Below, piece after piece: positions 39,288 through 48,278 of a stretch of DNA of 64,000 nucleotides (position 1 is its first letter; the number at the start of each line of letters is the position of its first letter). The notes beneath the pieces were generated by a model. That model searched no databases. It was given only the letters and a program-made list of their open reading frames with translations, and was not told the origin of the DNA. The stretch lies in assembly GCA_900119625.1 (NCBI GenBank), contig FPKD01000001.1, positions 124,001 to 188,000 on the forward strand, written 5' to 3'. This stretch comes from Olsenella sp. kh2p3. Lineage in GTDB: Bacteria; Actinomycetota; Coriobacteriia; Coriobacteriales; Atopobiaceae. Position numbers and translations under genes: made by a program.

Positions 39288-39570
39288 GGGAGGCCCGCTT
39301 GCTCGCGACCGCAGCCTTCGCCGCCTCGATGCCCTCCACATACCGACCAGCGGCAATATCCGCACGACCGCGGTCTATTGCGTCAGAGACGTGCTGAACA
39401 TAGAGTGCCCGCTCAACGGCATCGTCTATTTCCCGCTGGAAAACCTCCTCAGAGCAGAACACGTAAGCGCCATTGCCATTTTCCGTGATCCTCACGAGCC
39501 GCTCGCGGGCAGCCTGCTTCACCTCGCGCGGATGGTCACGCAGCGCGGTCGCAGAATAGATGGCGTCCAT
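39274..39570 (-). CDS. Phd/YefM-type antitoxin
   Basis: A 98-aa protein beginning MDAIYSATALRDHPREVKQAA, the N-terminal strand-helix of Phd/YefM antitoxins, which binds operator DNA. The C-terminal acidic and Ala-rich helix should cover the toxin. ATG 39570 has an AAGGAA site and is preferred over ATG 39654. It precedes and overlaps its toxin gene, the usual order. Confidence 0.8.
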   Translation of the reverse strand: MDAIYSATALRDHPREVKQAARERLVRITENGNGAYVFCSEEVFQREIDDAVERALYVQHVSDAIDRGRADIAAGRYVEGIEAAKAAVASKRASHGAA

Positions 39571-39659
39571 GCGATTCCTTCTCTGATGTGTCCAGTTATG
39601 TACTTGATAATGCACATGAAAAGGGCACGCGTGAGTAAAGCCCGGCTTGGGCATCGGCC

Positions 39660-40632
39660 TCAGTTGGCGCCCTGCTCGCTGGCATCGATGTCGCGAATCG
39701 CCTTGATCGTGCGGATGAGCCTGGTGTCGCGGTCCTGATAGGCTGCCGCGGGGTCGGCGTAGCTGCCGCAGAGGCCCTCCCCGCTCTTGACGCCAAGCTT
39801 GCCCTTCTGGACGTCCTTGAGGATGAGCGGAGAGACCGAAGAGGCGTTGCTCAGGGTCGGGAAGAGGTTGTTGAAGACGTAGGCGCAGACGTCGAGACCA
39901 ACAAAGTCGCCGAGGCGGCAGGGTCCCTCGAAGGTGAAACGCGGCCCATAGGTGGCCACGATTGCCTTGTCCACGTCCTCGAAGCTCACGTAGCCGGCCT
40001 CCACCATCGAGCAGGCCTCGCGCGAGGGGGCTGCCGTGAAGCGGTTGATGATGAACCCGGGGATGACCTCGTTGAGCACGGCCACGGTCTTGCTGGACCC
40101 CTCGAGGAAGGAGCGAATCGACTGGACGGTCTTATCCGAGGTCTCGGGGCCGCGCACGACCTCCACCAGGGGCATGACGTAGGCGGGGTTGAAGTAGTGG
40201 GTGATCACGAGGCGCTCGGGGGTGCGACACATTGATGAACTGGTAGATGTCCATGGACGAGATGTCGCTCGCGAGAATGGCGCCGGGGCGCGCGGCGGCG
40301 TCAATCTGGGCGAAGACTGTCTGCTTGACCTCGGGCTTCTCGGCCACGTTCTCCACGATGTAATCGGCACTGGTCACGGCCGTGGCAATGTCGCTCGTGG
40401 GAGAAATGCGAGAGAGCACCACATCGATGTCTTTCTCCTCCGCCATCCCGTAGCGAACGAGCCCCTCCATGTTGGAGCGGATGTGGGCGAGCGCGGTGTC
40501 GAGGTGCGCCGGCGTGCGGTTGTAGAGTGCCACTTCGTTGCCCTGCATCGCAAAGTGCTGGGCAATGCAGAGGCCCATGGTCTCCGCCCCGATGACCGCT
40601 ACCTTCCAGCTGCCGAATCCGTTCTCGTCCAT
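39660..40632 (-). pseudogene. 3-hydroxyacyl-CoA dehydrogenase-like gene with frameshift in a G5 run
   Basis: ATG 40632 opens a Rossmann NAD-binding domain (VAVIGAETMGLCIAQHFAMQGNEVALYNR). The frame shifts at the G5 run 40218-40222; removing one base gives HPERLVITHYFNPAYVMPLVEVVRG, the conserved catalytic-His region, then the C-terminal domain to 39660, about 323 aa in all. The dinucleotide motif reads GAETMG rather than GxGxxG, which is unusual. It is divergent from a TetR gene with a palindrome between them. Candidate substrates are 3-hydroxyacyl-CoA or a related hydroxy acid. Confidence 0.8.
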
Positions 40633-40760
40633 GATGCGCACCTCTCCTGTCTTGATTGGCCAAAACCGTGAGCAAGTGTAGAAAACGGCCTGGTCAGGTT
40701 GGCTCCTCCCCCGCCAATTGGAACAGACGGCTTGGAGAAAGAGACAGGTTGCGCCAGAAT

Positions 40761-40775
40761 GTTACAGGGTGTAAC
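40761..40775. promoter_or_regulatory. GTTACA-N3-TGTAAC palindrome, candidate TetR operator
   Basis: A perfect palindrome 16 nt upstream of the TetR-type gene and in the gap shared with the divergent dehydrogenase gene. It is well placed for control of both. Confidence 0.6.
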
Positions 40776-40790
40776 AGGGAGGGATTGCAC

Positions 40791-41330
40791 ATGGGACGAT
40801 GGGGCGACGACGATCTTCCAACCGCCTACTTTGCCGAGGCCCTGGTGGAGCTTCTGGAGAGCAAGCCACTCTCGGCCATAAGCGTGAGCGAGCTCACGCA
40901 GCGGGCGGGGGTCTCGCGCGTGACGTTCTACCGCAACTACAACAGCATCGAGGAGGTGCTGGAACGCCACGTTGCCAGCATCGCCCATGGCTACGAGAAG
41001 AAGGTCTCGGAGGGACGCGGGTTTGCCTCCTACATTCGGGAGGACAACATCCTGCTTCTTGCCGAGACGTTCCGTGAGCACGCGGAGCTTGTCCGGTGCC
41101 TTAGGAAGAGGCACGCCGAGAGCTACCTCTTCGAGGCGATCGAGCGCGGGACCCTCGCGGTTTCGCTTACGAGCGAGCGCAGCGCGCAGGAGAAGGAGCT
41201 TGCGGTTGCCTACAGCAGCGCCCTTACCGGTTCGCTCATATCCTGGGTCGCGGACGGGATGGGGCAGGACCCGCGCGAGATCGCACAGATGCTCTGCAGC
41301 CTCTTCCAGGAGCGCATGCGACGCTACTGA
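40791..41330 (+). CDS. TetR/AcrR-family regulator
   Basis: A 179-aa TetR-type protein. The N-terminal HTH reads LSAISVSELTQRAGVSRVTFYRNYNSIEEVLERH (about residues 25-60), and the C-terminal ligand/dimer domain is helical and of the short DhaS-like type. ATG 40791 has a GGGAGGG site; upstream in-frame codons cover the operator and are not coding. The gene is divergent from the dehydrogenase-like gene at 39660-40632, which it probably controls. Confidence 0.85.
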   Translation: MGRWGDDDLPTAYFAEALVELLESKPLSAISVSELTQRAGVSRVTFYRNYNSIEEVLERHVASIAHGYEKKVSEGRGFASYIREDNILLLAETFREHAELVRCLRKRHAESYLFEAIERGTLAVSLTSERSAQEKELAVAYSSALTGSLISWVADGMGQDPREIAQMLCSLFQERMRRY

Positions 41331-41442
41331 GAAGCCCCTCGCCCTTTAGGCGGGGATTGCGACCGATTAGCCTGGCAGATCGCGAGACCTTCCTCACCAA
41401 CTCCCTCGACGGGCTTGGGGGCCGCTCGGCACGCTGGCATCA

Positions 41443-41780
41443 CTCTTTGAGCAGCTCACGCTCGACCTTGCCCTTCTCCGCCTGAGCTCGCTGCTGCTAC
41501 TGCGCGAGCTCTCCAGGCGCGTGCCGATGCGGGCTCTGCGGAGCAGGCGGGCGTGAGCGAGTCAAGCCTGAAGGGCTACTTCCGTGCCGTCTTTGGCGAG
41601 GATGTGTCCGACCACCTTGCGCGCCCTCGCATGGAGAAGGCCGAGGCGCTGTTGCGAGAAGGGAAACTCTCCGTGCTGGAGGTCTTGCGAGCCGTGGGCT
41701 TTGCCAACCAGAGGAAGTTCTCGGCGTTCTTCGCGAAGCATGCGGGGTGCACGCCGAGGGAGTACCGGAGAGGGGGGTGA
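41443..41780 (+). pseudogene. AraC-family regulator, C-terminal remnant
   Basis: From about 41541 the frame reads EQAGVSESSLKGYFRAVFGE then VLEVLRAVGFANQRKFSAFFAKHAGCTPREYRR, the two HTH motifs of an AraC DNA-binding domain. In another frame just upstream, 41443-41520 reads LFEQLTLDLALLRLSSLLLL-like sequence that matches the linker of the same family. The gene is thus truncated and frameshifted; the GTG at 41553 could at most express the DNA-binding part. Confidence 0.65.
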
Positions 41781-42418
41781 GGGGACGAGCGATTCGCTTA
41801 GATAACGTTCGCGTTAACTATGGCACCGAAAAGAGCGCGATGGGTGAAGCAACTGAGAAGAGCCTGCACCCTGTGCTCGTCAACAATTTCCTGATTCCCA
41901 TAGACCAGCGAGCATGATTATCAGAATCCAGTTCGCAACAGAAAGAGCACGGCCAGAAATTCGAGATTGATTGCCCTCAGCTGTGCGTCATTGTCGACGG
42001 AGGATATGTCTGCATTTGGCTTGCCTACCTCGATACCGCTAGTCCAGAAGTAACCCTGATGGGTTCCTTGCCATTCGACAATCCGTACAACCGGGGTGCG
42101 GCGGACGGACATCCATGCCATCCGTCCGCCGCAATCAGCCTATTAAGAGACGAATGCCGCGAGTTAATAAAGGGTGGCCGCAGGCTTCAGAGAAGTGCTT
42201 CAGCACATCCTCATTCGTTCGGTTCATGTCGCAAAATATCGAGACGGAGGTAACAAATAGACAGCCACTCTTTACCCGCAGCGACTCTTTGGGCGACCTC
42301 AGTAGATACCGCCTTCCTTCAAGAACTCCACCTGGCTGAGGCGGCGCACGCCGTCTCGCTGATCGAACAAGAGGGTCGAGCGTGAAGACCAGGCGGAGCA
42401 GTCTCTCTGACACCCGCC
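41781..42418. other. Gap without recognisable gene; contains a 13-bp inverted repeat
   Basis: The sequence is less GC-rich than its neighbours and has only short unsupported frames. The clearest feature is a perfect 13-bp inverted repeat (TGCGGCGGACGGA at 42097-42109 and its complement at 42121-42133). Confidence 0.5.
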
Positions 42419-42742
42419 TTACACACAGGCCGCTCTACTTTTCGGGCCCCGAAAAAGCCCCTCGTGCGTCCCCATGCGCACAAAGCGAATGGATGGGTTC
42501 GACTTGTGCGGCACATACAGAACGATGACGTCGGCAACCCCATCGGAAAGGTGAAAGTCGATACACTCGTTATAGTTTCCACCAGAGTTGGAAAGCTCAT
42601 GCGCGCCGTATTCGGCAGGCAGCACACCACTGACGCGCAGTAGCTCCAGGGCGCCGCGCAGTTCGTAGGCGACGGCAGGCCACGCGCGCTTTATCCGATG
42701 ATAGCCAGAGCGAAAGGCGGGCTCGAATACAAGCTCGTACAT
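42419..42742 (-). CDS. YafQ/RelE-type mRNA interferase toxin
   Basis: A 107-aa protein with the YafQ-like layout: EPAFRSGYHRIKRAWP at the N-terminus, then ELSNSGGNYNECIDFHLSDGVADVIVLYVPHKSNPSIRFVRMGTHEGLF. The last part has the His and Phe positions used in RelE-fold RNases. It is encoded 3 nt after a RelB/DinJ-type antitoxin. It should cleave mRNA on ribosomes when free. The identity of the pair is supported by both partners. Confidence 0.82.
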   Translation of the reverse strand: MYELVFEPAFRSGYHRIKRAWPAVAYELRGALELLRVSGVLPAEYGAHELSNSGGNYNECIDFHLSDGVADVIVLYVPHKSNPSIRFVRMGTHEGLFRGPKSRAACV

Positions 42743-42745
42743 GCC

Positions 42746-43033
42746 TCACTCCTCGTTCAGCCAGTCCATGGCCTTGTCGACGTCCTCGAACTTTCTTGCA
42801 TCGTCGGCGATGAGGCCCGCCTCCTCGGCCGCAGCCGCCACAATCGCGCGCCTTGTTTGCTCGTTTGGGACTGGATCCGGAGGCACGATGTCGAACGGTA
42901 TCCGCCGCTGGTTGAGAAGCTGCTTCACCGAGAGGGCGAGGTAGGCATTGAGCGTGAGTCCCATCGATGCCAGAAGGCTAGTTGCCTCAGCCTTGTCCTT
43001 CTCGTCAAAACGGACCGTGGTTGCGGTTGTCAT
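42746..43033 (-). CDS. RelB/DinJ-type antitoxin
   Basis: A 95-aa antitoxin with the ribbon-helix-helix start TTATTVRFDEKDKAEATSLLASMGLTLNAYLALSVKQLL and a C-terminal toxin-binding region ending KAMDWLNEE. ATG 43033 begins the family sequence; the frame extends 21 codons upstream over the promoter. A 7-bp inverted repeat lies just upstream and is the probable operator. Confidence 0.85.
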   Translation of the reverse strand: MTTATTVRFDEKDKAEATSLLASMGLTLNAYLALSVKQLLNQRRIPFDIVPPDPVPNEQTRRAIVAAAAEEAGLIADDARKFEDVDKAMDWLNEE

Positions 43034-43079
43034 GATTGCCCTCCATTCAGTCAAACGGCCTGTTAACGCACATAAAATA

Positions 43080-43113
43080 GCATCAATTGATATCATATGA
43101 CGTCATTTGATGC
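43080..43113. promoter_or_regulatory. Inverted repeat, candidate operator of the RelB/YafQ pair
   Basis: GCATCAA and TTGATGC flank a 20-bp AT-rich centre that contains a second palindrome, ATGACGTCAT. It is located about 50 nt upstream of the antitoxin start. Confidence 0.5.
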
Positions 43114-43134
43114 CAGTTTCAGTTGACGGTCGAG

Positions 43135-43165
43135 ATGAGAAAAGGGGAGTTTCCCCTTTTCTCAT
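43135..43165. terminator. 14-bp hairpin with short loop
   Basis: ATGAGAAAAGGGGA and its complement with a 3-nt loop. It is built like the TGAGACAAAGGGAG hairpins at 25330 and 28344 but lies upstream of the RelB/YafQ pair, with no gene ending next to it. Confidence 0.4.
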
Positions 43166-43209
43166 AGCGCGCTGCCGGTACCTCTCGCCTCGTTCCGCCC
43201 CGTTCCGGC

Positions 43210-43425
43210 GGAGTTTATCGGTATCTGTTAAAACGACTTCGGCGCAACTGGGCAAACGCGGCGGTCGTTTCACACAAACCGCTAAACTCCGAGGAAGGGG
43301 CCGATTGTCCGCCGCGTTTGTCGTCGTCGGACAGCCCCGTAGCGCAGTGTATCGGTTTCTCTTAATCGCCGGCTGCGTTTGCCCAGTTATGCAGCGAACC
43401 CGAAATTCCGTTCGATAGGGCACTT
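43210..43425. repeat. Two adjacent core-sharing hairpins
   Basis: The first hairpin (43210-43290) pairs GGAGTTTATCGGT with ACCGCTAAACTCC, and inside it AAACGAC with GTCGTTT around a GCAACTGGGCAAACGC core. The second (about 43325-43425) carries the same core in reverse, GCGTTTGCCCAGTT. The gap continues to 43956 without a supported gene; 43620-43720 may be a gene remnant, and 43730-43950 is AT-rich promoter-like DNA. Confidence 0.6.
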
Positions 43426-43956
43426 TCATGCAAGGCCCCGCCTGCTCGGGGCCGACAGGGGGCCTCGGTTGCCATTTCAAACGCGGTTCAACAGCGCTTT
43501 CCCTTTTTCTCATCCGTCTCCTCCAAGCCCCTCATCTCGGAAAACAGCAAAAGGTGTAGCTGTATTCGCCTATTTGCTCGCAAAAGTCGCATCGGATTCT
43601 CAGCTTCAAGACGCAAAAGTTGCACGTTAGCGCGAGGTCCTCTCGGCCAGCGTGGAGGTCTACCTCGGCTACGTCTTCCAGGGGATTCGCTCGGGCCAGA
43701 TTCTCTCGTCCGCAGCTTTAATTTCTGTACACAGCAAAGAAATAGCAGATGTTTTCTTTCTGTCATACAAAGTTCTGGCACCAAATATGTGGAAGTTACA
43801 GAAGACTTCCCTCAATAACCTAATCCATCTGCTCTAATTCAATCAAACTCAATTTTGTCAAAGCAGATGTACATACAAAGTTTTTTGTCACTAGTCAAGT
43901 TTTTGTAACATACTCTACGTGAACCTCAATGGTTGTCGCATGGCGAAGGGATTGTT

Positions 43957-45375
43957 ATGTCCGAATCAGAAGACCTCATCAAATCCGTGCTGCTTCGCAA
44001 GTGTGAAACGCCCAACCTTGAGGTCAAGGCAGCTCTTAACGGAACGCCCAAGGTCTACGACACGCTCTCGAGCTTCTCGAACCAGATCGATGGTGGCGAC
44101 ATCGTTTTTGGCATAGACGAGAAGAGCGGCTTCTCAGTCACAGGAGTGTACGATGCCCAGAAGCTGCAGAAGGATCTTGTGAAGCAGTGCAAGGAGATGC
44201 AGCCCGAAATCAGTCCGAGCATAGAAGTCGTGACTTTCGATGGAAAGACACTGGTCGTTGCCCATGTAGGCGGCATGCCCATGGGCATGCGTCCCGTCTA
44301 CCGTAAAACCGCAGGAATCACCCGTGGGTCCTTCGTTCGGTCAGGAGACCAGGACATCCACATGAACGCCGCGGAGCTTTACGAGATAGAGGCTTTCAAG
44401 AACGGCTATAGAGATGACCAGAGCGTTCCCAGCCTCTCCGACAACTCCATGCTCGACCCAGACATGACGGAAGACCTTATCCATAGGGCAAAGGGCGAAC
44501 GGCCGCATCTTGCCAAGCGACCCGACAGCGAGGTTCTAAGACTCCTTGGAGCCGTCCGAGACGAAAAACCAACCCTTGCAGGCCTCATGACGCTCTCGGA
44601 TTATCCGCAACAGGCCTACCCGAATCTCTGCGTGACGGCAATAGCGGTCGCGGGCACCCACATATCCCAAGACGAGCTGGGCAATCGCTTTCTGGACAAC
44701 AAGACCATAGAGGGCTCCATCGCCCAGATGATTGAGGAGACCATGCTCTTTGTGAGGAGAAACACGAGGACAAAATCCGTCATAAAGGGGGCCGTCCGAG
44801 AGAATGTGCCCGAATACCCCGAAAGCGCTGTCCGAGAAATCGTGACCAACGCGCTCATGCACCGGGATTACGGCCCCTACAGCAATGGGACCCCCGTTCG
44901 CGTTGTCATTTACTCGGACCGCATCGAGTGCTCCAACCCCGGCGGCATCTATGGCGGGCAGAGCATAGAAGACCTGGGCAGAGCGAACATCCAAACCCGC
45001 AACCCGGCTCTCGTATCCTTGCTCGAGATTCAAGGCGTGGCAGAGAACCGCCATTCGGGCATTCCGGTCATACGAGACGAGATGAAAAAGGCAGGTCTCA
45101 GGCCACCAATCTTTCGCGACGAGAGGGGCTCATTCTCGGTCACGCTCTACAACGAGCCTCTCGCCAGCCAGAATCGGCCTCAGAGTCTCTCGGAGGAAGT
45201 CATACTGGATTTCTGCTCTGCGCCACGAAGCCGTCAAGAAATTGCAGAGCGTTTTGGTGTGACCACAGCCTATGTTGCCCGCGTCTACCTAAACCCCCTT
45301 GTTCAACGCGGTCTCTTGGCACTAACCATTCCCGACAAGCCCCAAAGCAAGAACCAGCGCTTCTATAGGGTCTAG
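43957..45375 (+). CDS. AlbA_2 (Schlafen-like) putative nucleic-acid-binding protein
   Basis: A 472-aa protein. The N-terminal AlbA_2 domain (about residues 15-140) contains NLEVKAAL and the FSNQIDGGDIVFGIDEK stretch, then RGSFVRSGDQDIHMN. The C-terminal part matches the RecG-like ATPase module: AVREIVTNALMHRDYGPYSNGTPVRVVIYSDRIECSNPGG, the GHKL-type N-box and G-box pattern, followed by a winged-helix-like end. AlbA_2 proteins are common in defence regions and act as regulators or nucleases. ATG 43957 has GAAGGGA. The AT-rich upstream DNA suggests transfer. Confidence 0.8.
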   Translation: MSESEDLIKSVLLRKCETPNLEVKAALNGTPKVYDTLSSFSNQIDGGDIVFGIDEKSGFSVTGVYDAQKLQKDLVKQCKEMQPEISPSIEVVTFDGKTLVVAHVGGMPMGMRPVYRKTAGITRGSFVRSGDQDIHMNAAELYEIEAFKNGYRDDQSVPSLSDNSMLDPDMTEDLIHRAKGERPHLAKRPDSEVLRLLGAVRDEKPTLAGLMTLSDYPQQAYPNLCVTAIAVAGTHISQDELGNRFLDNKTIEGSIAQMIEETMLFVRRNTRTKSVIKGAVRENVPEYPESAVREIVTNALMHRDYGPYSNGTPVRVVIYSDRIECSNPGGIYGGQSIEDLGRANIQTRNPALVSLLEIQGVAENRHSGIPVIRDEMKKAGLRPPIFRDERGSFSVTLYNEPLASQNRPQSLSEEVILDFCSAPRSRQEIAERFGVTTAYVARVYLNPLVQRGLLALTIPDKPQSKNQRFYRV

Positions 45376-45452
45376 GAGCTACAAATCCGCCTCGGAGGAG
45401 CCAAGGGGACTGCCCCTCCGCGCCCCTACCCCACCCCCAGCCCCGCACCAGA

Positions 45453-45493
45453 GCGGCGCCGCACCAGCCAAGTTTGGCTTGGCACGGCGCCGC
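45453..45493. terminator. Hairpin between convergent genes
   Basis: GCGGCGCCG (45453-45461) and CGGCGCCGC (45485-45493) with an inner GCCAA/TTGGC pairing, between the convergent AlbA_2 and RNA ligase genes. It probably ends both transcripts. Confidence 0.55.
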
Positions 45494-45502
45494 GCTTCTC
45501 GC

Positions 45503-46534
45503 CTACTTCTGCTTGAGGAGGTACTCGTTGTTGATTACCTTCATCGACAACGGCCCACCGAGAATCCCGCTGGTACGCGCGTCGAGCGCCCGGATGACTA
45601 TCCCCTCCTTCCGGTGGCCGCGTACGTAGTTGCCCTTCGCACGCTCGAGCAACTCGTCGACGCTGCCATAGGGGAAGCGCTCGCCGCGTTCCTCCACCGG
45701 CACGTACTCGAGCCCAAGCCGTGCGCACACGTCGAGCATCTCATCGAGGCCTAAGCGCCTACCTGCGGCGATGTTGAGGACGGTGAACACAAACCAGTCG
45801 GGCTTGGGTAACCGCAAGGGATTGCCCTGTATCCCCTCGCCACAGAACTCGCCCTGAACTGCAACGTTGTCCATCCCCAACTCCGCCATGCGCTCCTCCA
45901 CGCGGTGCTCGCGCGCATACTTCCAGAACGAGCACTTCCCGTCATCGGCATACTCGAAGTTGTGGCCGCACACGCCGAACTTGCCGTTCATGCGATACAT
46001 GGTCACGCTCGTACCGTCGAGCTTGGTGGTGATGTAGTAGGGAACGCCGGCAAACTCGTCGATAAGACCGGGTTCTGCCTGCACGCGCACCTCGTTGGTC
46101 TTGGGTATCGCCGAGGGGACGGTCCCCACGATGGTGCCGCTGCCGGTCGCGCGTTCGGGAATCTCCCACTCGCGCACGCCCAAGAGCTTGGTCACGTCCT
46201 GACCGGTGGCGTATTCGCCCTCGGGAAGGATGCTCATGGGGAGAATGAGCCCCTGCGAGACCTGACCTCGCAACTTCTGCGTGCGGAGCCTGAACCCCTC
46301 GCCCAAGACGTCACTCTTCCTGTAGCTGGTCGAGCGCAAGAACTCGAAGGTGTCGTTGACGGGAAGGAAGGAGTCTATCTCAAAGTAGACGCACCTGTCG
46401 CCCTTGCTGAACTCCCCCTTCTTTGTGACACACTTCCACCCGAGCACGCTTACGCACTCGATGCGGTCGGCACCGGGGATGGGCAAGATGTCCCACACCA
46501 CCTGCACCGATGCCAATTTTCTGCCGGTCGCCAT
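45503..46534 (-). CDS. RNA ligase, DraRnl (Rnl5)-type
   Basis: A 343-aa ligase. The N-terminal about 120 residues form an OB-like module (MATGRKLASVQVVWDILPIPGADRIE), placed before the ligase domain as in Deinococcus DraRnl. The nucleotidyltransferase motif I is KLDGTSV with the lysine nucleophile at 171. Motif III-like FVFTVLN and the late KEGIVIRAL (motif IV) and SMKVIN (motif V) follow. It should seal 3'-OH/5'-phosphate RNA ends in nicked duplexes. ATG 46534 has AAAGGAGG. It lies about 700 bp from the AbiF RNase-type gene, but divergent from it. Confidence 0.85.
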   Translation of the reverse strand: MATGRKLASVQVVWDILPIPGADRIECVSVLGWKCVTKKGEFSKGDRCVYFEIDSFLPVNDTFEFLRSTSYRKSDVLGEGFRLRTQKLRGQVSQGLILPMSILPEGEYATGQDVTKLLGVREWEIPERATGSGTIVGTVPSAIPKTNEVRVQAEPGLIDEFAGVPYYITTKLDGTSVTMYRMNGKFGVCGHNFEYADDGKCSFWKYAREHRVEERMAELGMDNVAVQGEFCGEGIQGNPLRLPKPDWFVFTVLNIAAGRRLGLDEMLDVCARLGLEYVPVEERGERFPYGSVDELLERAKGNYVRGHRKEGIVIRALDARTSGILGGPLSMKVINNEYLLKQK

Positions 46535-46740
46535 CTGCGACCTCCTTTCCTTTCTGCCGAGGGTGTGGCGGGCCTTGCAAGTTCTGGATGTCCGAGCGCC
46601 TCCGGATGCACTCGGGTCCCGTCCCTGCAAGCCGCATCACGTCCTCGACCTGCGTTTTATTTCGGAATGCTTCGAAGCAGAAAAAACGGATCCAGGCATT
46701 GCCCAGATCCGTCTTCACCAAAGTGAGTTGTAGGTTGTTC

Positions 46741-46953
46741 CTACGAGATGGCCGACACAATACGGCCGGAGAGGATCTGGAGATGTTGGCAGGCCTGGCC
46801 TGCCAGCTGCCAAGAATGGGTGGACAGCTGCTGCAGCTGCTGGCTCAGCGAGAGCTCGGGCATCTTTGGGCATGCGAGCACTGACGCGCCAGTGATGACG
46901 TCGCCGATCGCGAAGATATGTGCACCATGCCTTGCCATGCCGAGCTTCTCCAA
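46741..46953 (-). pseudogene. Possible remnant of an FAD-dependent pyridine nucleotide-disulfide oxidoreductase
   Basis: The frame contains GAHIFAIGDVITGASVLA, close to the IYAIGDV-type FAD-binding motif near the end of dihydrolipoamide dehydrogenase or NADH oxidase-like enzymes. Nothing else of such an enzyme is visible, and 46535-46740 and 46954-47190 hold no supported gene. It is a low-confidence decayed fragment. Confidence 0.3.
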
Positions 46954-47197
46954 GAGTGTTTGCGATGATCCGATTGATTGAGTGTTTCTGGCGCCGTGGG
47001 GCGCTCGCGCTTCTTGCGCCCGCCCCCTGCAACCTGAAGGTTGCCTGACCTTAGTACTCGCCTGCGACGGTTGTCAAGCCGTCACGCGCGAAATAGGCAG
47101 AGGGCTCGGTGTGCGGAGTGTCCGTCTCGATATCGCGGGCCGTCCAGCACACGTACGCGAATCCGGACTTCCTTAGCGAACTCTGTTGTGTAAGATA

Positions 47198-47209
47198 GAA
47201 CAAATGTTC
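47198..47209. promoter_or_regulatory. GAAC-N4-GTTC palindrome (LexA/SOS-box-like) before abiF
   Basis: GAACAAATGTTC fits the GAAC-N4-GTTC core of actinobacterial and Bacillus LexA boxes. A TAAGAT -10-like hexamer is adjacent (47191-47196), and the AbiF start is 24 nt downstream. Bound repressor would block the promoter. Confidence 0.55.
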
Positions 47210-47232
47210 GCATATGTTGGGAGGGAGGCGCC

Positions 47233-48180
47233 ATGGAGGGGACGAACCACCGCAAGCCCAAGCTCACGCCCGAGGAGCAAATCGCTTTCCTCAAGGGCCG
47301 AGGCATCACGTTTGAGCGCATGGACGAGGGCGAGGCTATGCGCTACCTCTCGACGGAGTCGTTCCTCTTTGCCACCTACGCGTACCGGTCGCTCTTCCCC
47401 AAGCGCATCGGCGGCGCACACGACGGCGAGTACGCGAACCTCGACTTCGCCGATCTTGTCGACCTGGAGAGACTCGACCGACAGTTGCGTGAGGTGCTTT
47501 TGCCACTAACGCTCGACGTCGAGCATCTGGCCAAGGCCCGCATGCTCGCCGAGGTTTCCGCACGGCCGGAGGAAGACGGCTACGCAATAGTTCGAGAGTA
47601 TATGGCGTCGCTCTCCCCCGCCGAGCGAGCTCGGCGCGAGACAGAGATTACAAGGCTGCGGCACGACGAGTACTCGGGCGACCTGCAGCGACACTACGCC
47701 AATGGCATGCCACTCTGGGTGTTCCTGGATCTGGTCTCCTTTGGCACCGTCGCCGACCTGTACCGCTTCTGTGCGCGCAGATGGGACAGCGAGGAGATGC
47801 TCGACAACCATTACATGCTCAAGAAGTCGAAGGACGTTCGAAACGCTTGTGCACACTCATCGGCAATCGTCAACGGCTTCGGCAATAACGGGCATAAGGC
47901 AAAGCCCGCTCCCAGCGAACTCACCAGCGCCCTCCGTGAATCTGGATTCTCAAAGCGGGCTAAATCTTCGCGCATGAGAAACCCACGCCTGCAACAGATC
48001 GCGTCGCTGCTCTGCCTCCACAAGAGGATGGCCACAGAGACTATTCTCGCCGGTGAAGTCTCAGCTTGTATTAGGCCGCTCGAGACGAGCATTCGTGAAG
48101 TCCTCGCGACAGCACGCATTGATGCATCTGCCCGCGCGTCATTAACCTTCCTCGCGGAGCTGGTTGATCGCTGGTTCTAA
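47233..48180 (+). CDS. abiF: AbiF (Abi_2 family) HEPN protein
   Basis: A 315-aa Abi_2-family (AbiD/AbiF) protein. The opening LTPEEQIAFLKGRGI, the central MPLWVFLDLVSFGTVADLY and the DVRNACAHSS block are family hallmarks. The last holds the HEPN RNase motif RX4H (Arg203 to His208). Abi_2 proteins cause abortive infection, and AbiF has been described as a toxin controlled by an adjacent small RNA and as a likely relative of the Cas13 ancestor. ATG 47233 follows GGGAGG. Immediately after it are two tandem small-RNA units, the first promoter overlapping its last codons. A LexA-like box precedes it. Confidence 0.88.
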   Translation: MEGTNHRKPKLTPEEQIAFLKGRGITFERMDEGEAMRYLSTESFLFATYAYRSLFPKRIGGAHDGEYANLDFADLVDLERLDRQLREVLLPLTLDVEHLAKARMLAEVSARPEEDGYAIVREYMASLSPAERARRETEITRLRHDEYSGDLQRHYANGMPLWVFLDLVSFGTVADLYRFCARRWDSEEMLDNHYMLKKSKDVRNACAHSSAIVNGFGNNGHKAKPAPSELTSALRESGFSKRAKSSRMRNPRLQQIASLLCLHKRMATETILAGEVSACIRPLETSIREVLATARIDASARASLTFLAELVDRWF

Positions 48181-48260
48181 TCGGGTATAGTGAATTTGGA
48201 TCTCAAAACCCGAGAGGGTTTTATGTGGCGGGGACGCGCAAGCGCCTCCGCCTAATTTTT
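48171..48260 (+). ncRNA. AbiF-associated small RNA, unit 1
   Basis: The unit has TTGATC (48164-48169) and TATAGT (48186-48191) with 16-bp spacing, so transcription should start near 48198. The RNA has two hairpins: AAAACCC-GAGA-GGGTTTT, and a GGCGG/CCGCC stem topped by CGC-GCAA-GCG, both with GNRA loops, followed by TAATTTTT ending at 48260. The result is about 63 nt. Its promoter lies in the 3' end of abiF. It fits the abiF-associated RNA described near such genes and a type III-like RNA antitoxin. Confidence 0.75.
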
Positions 48261-48278
48261 CTCACTACGTTCTGACAT

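Noticed and set aside
43652..43837. 61-codon frame before the AlbA_2 gene
   Set aside because: The first third could be a decayed gene, but the rest is AT-rich promoter-like DNA; no support as an active gene.
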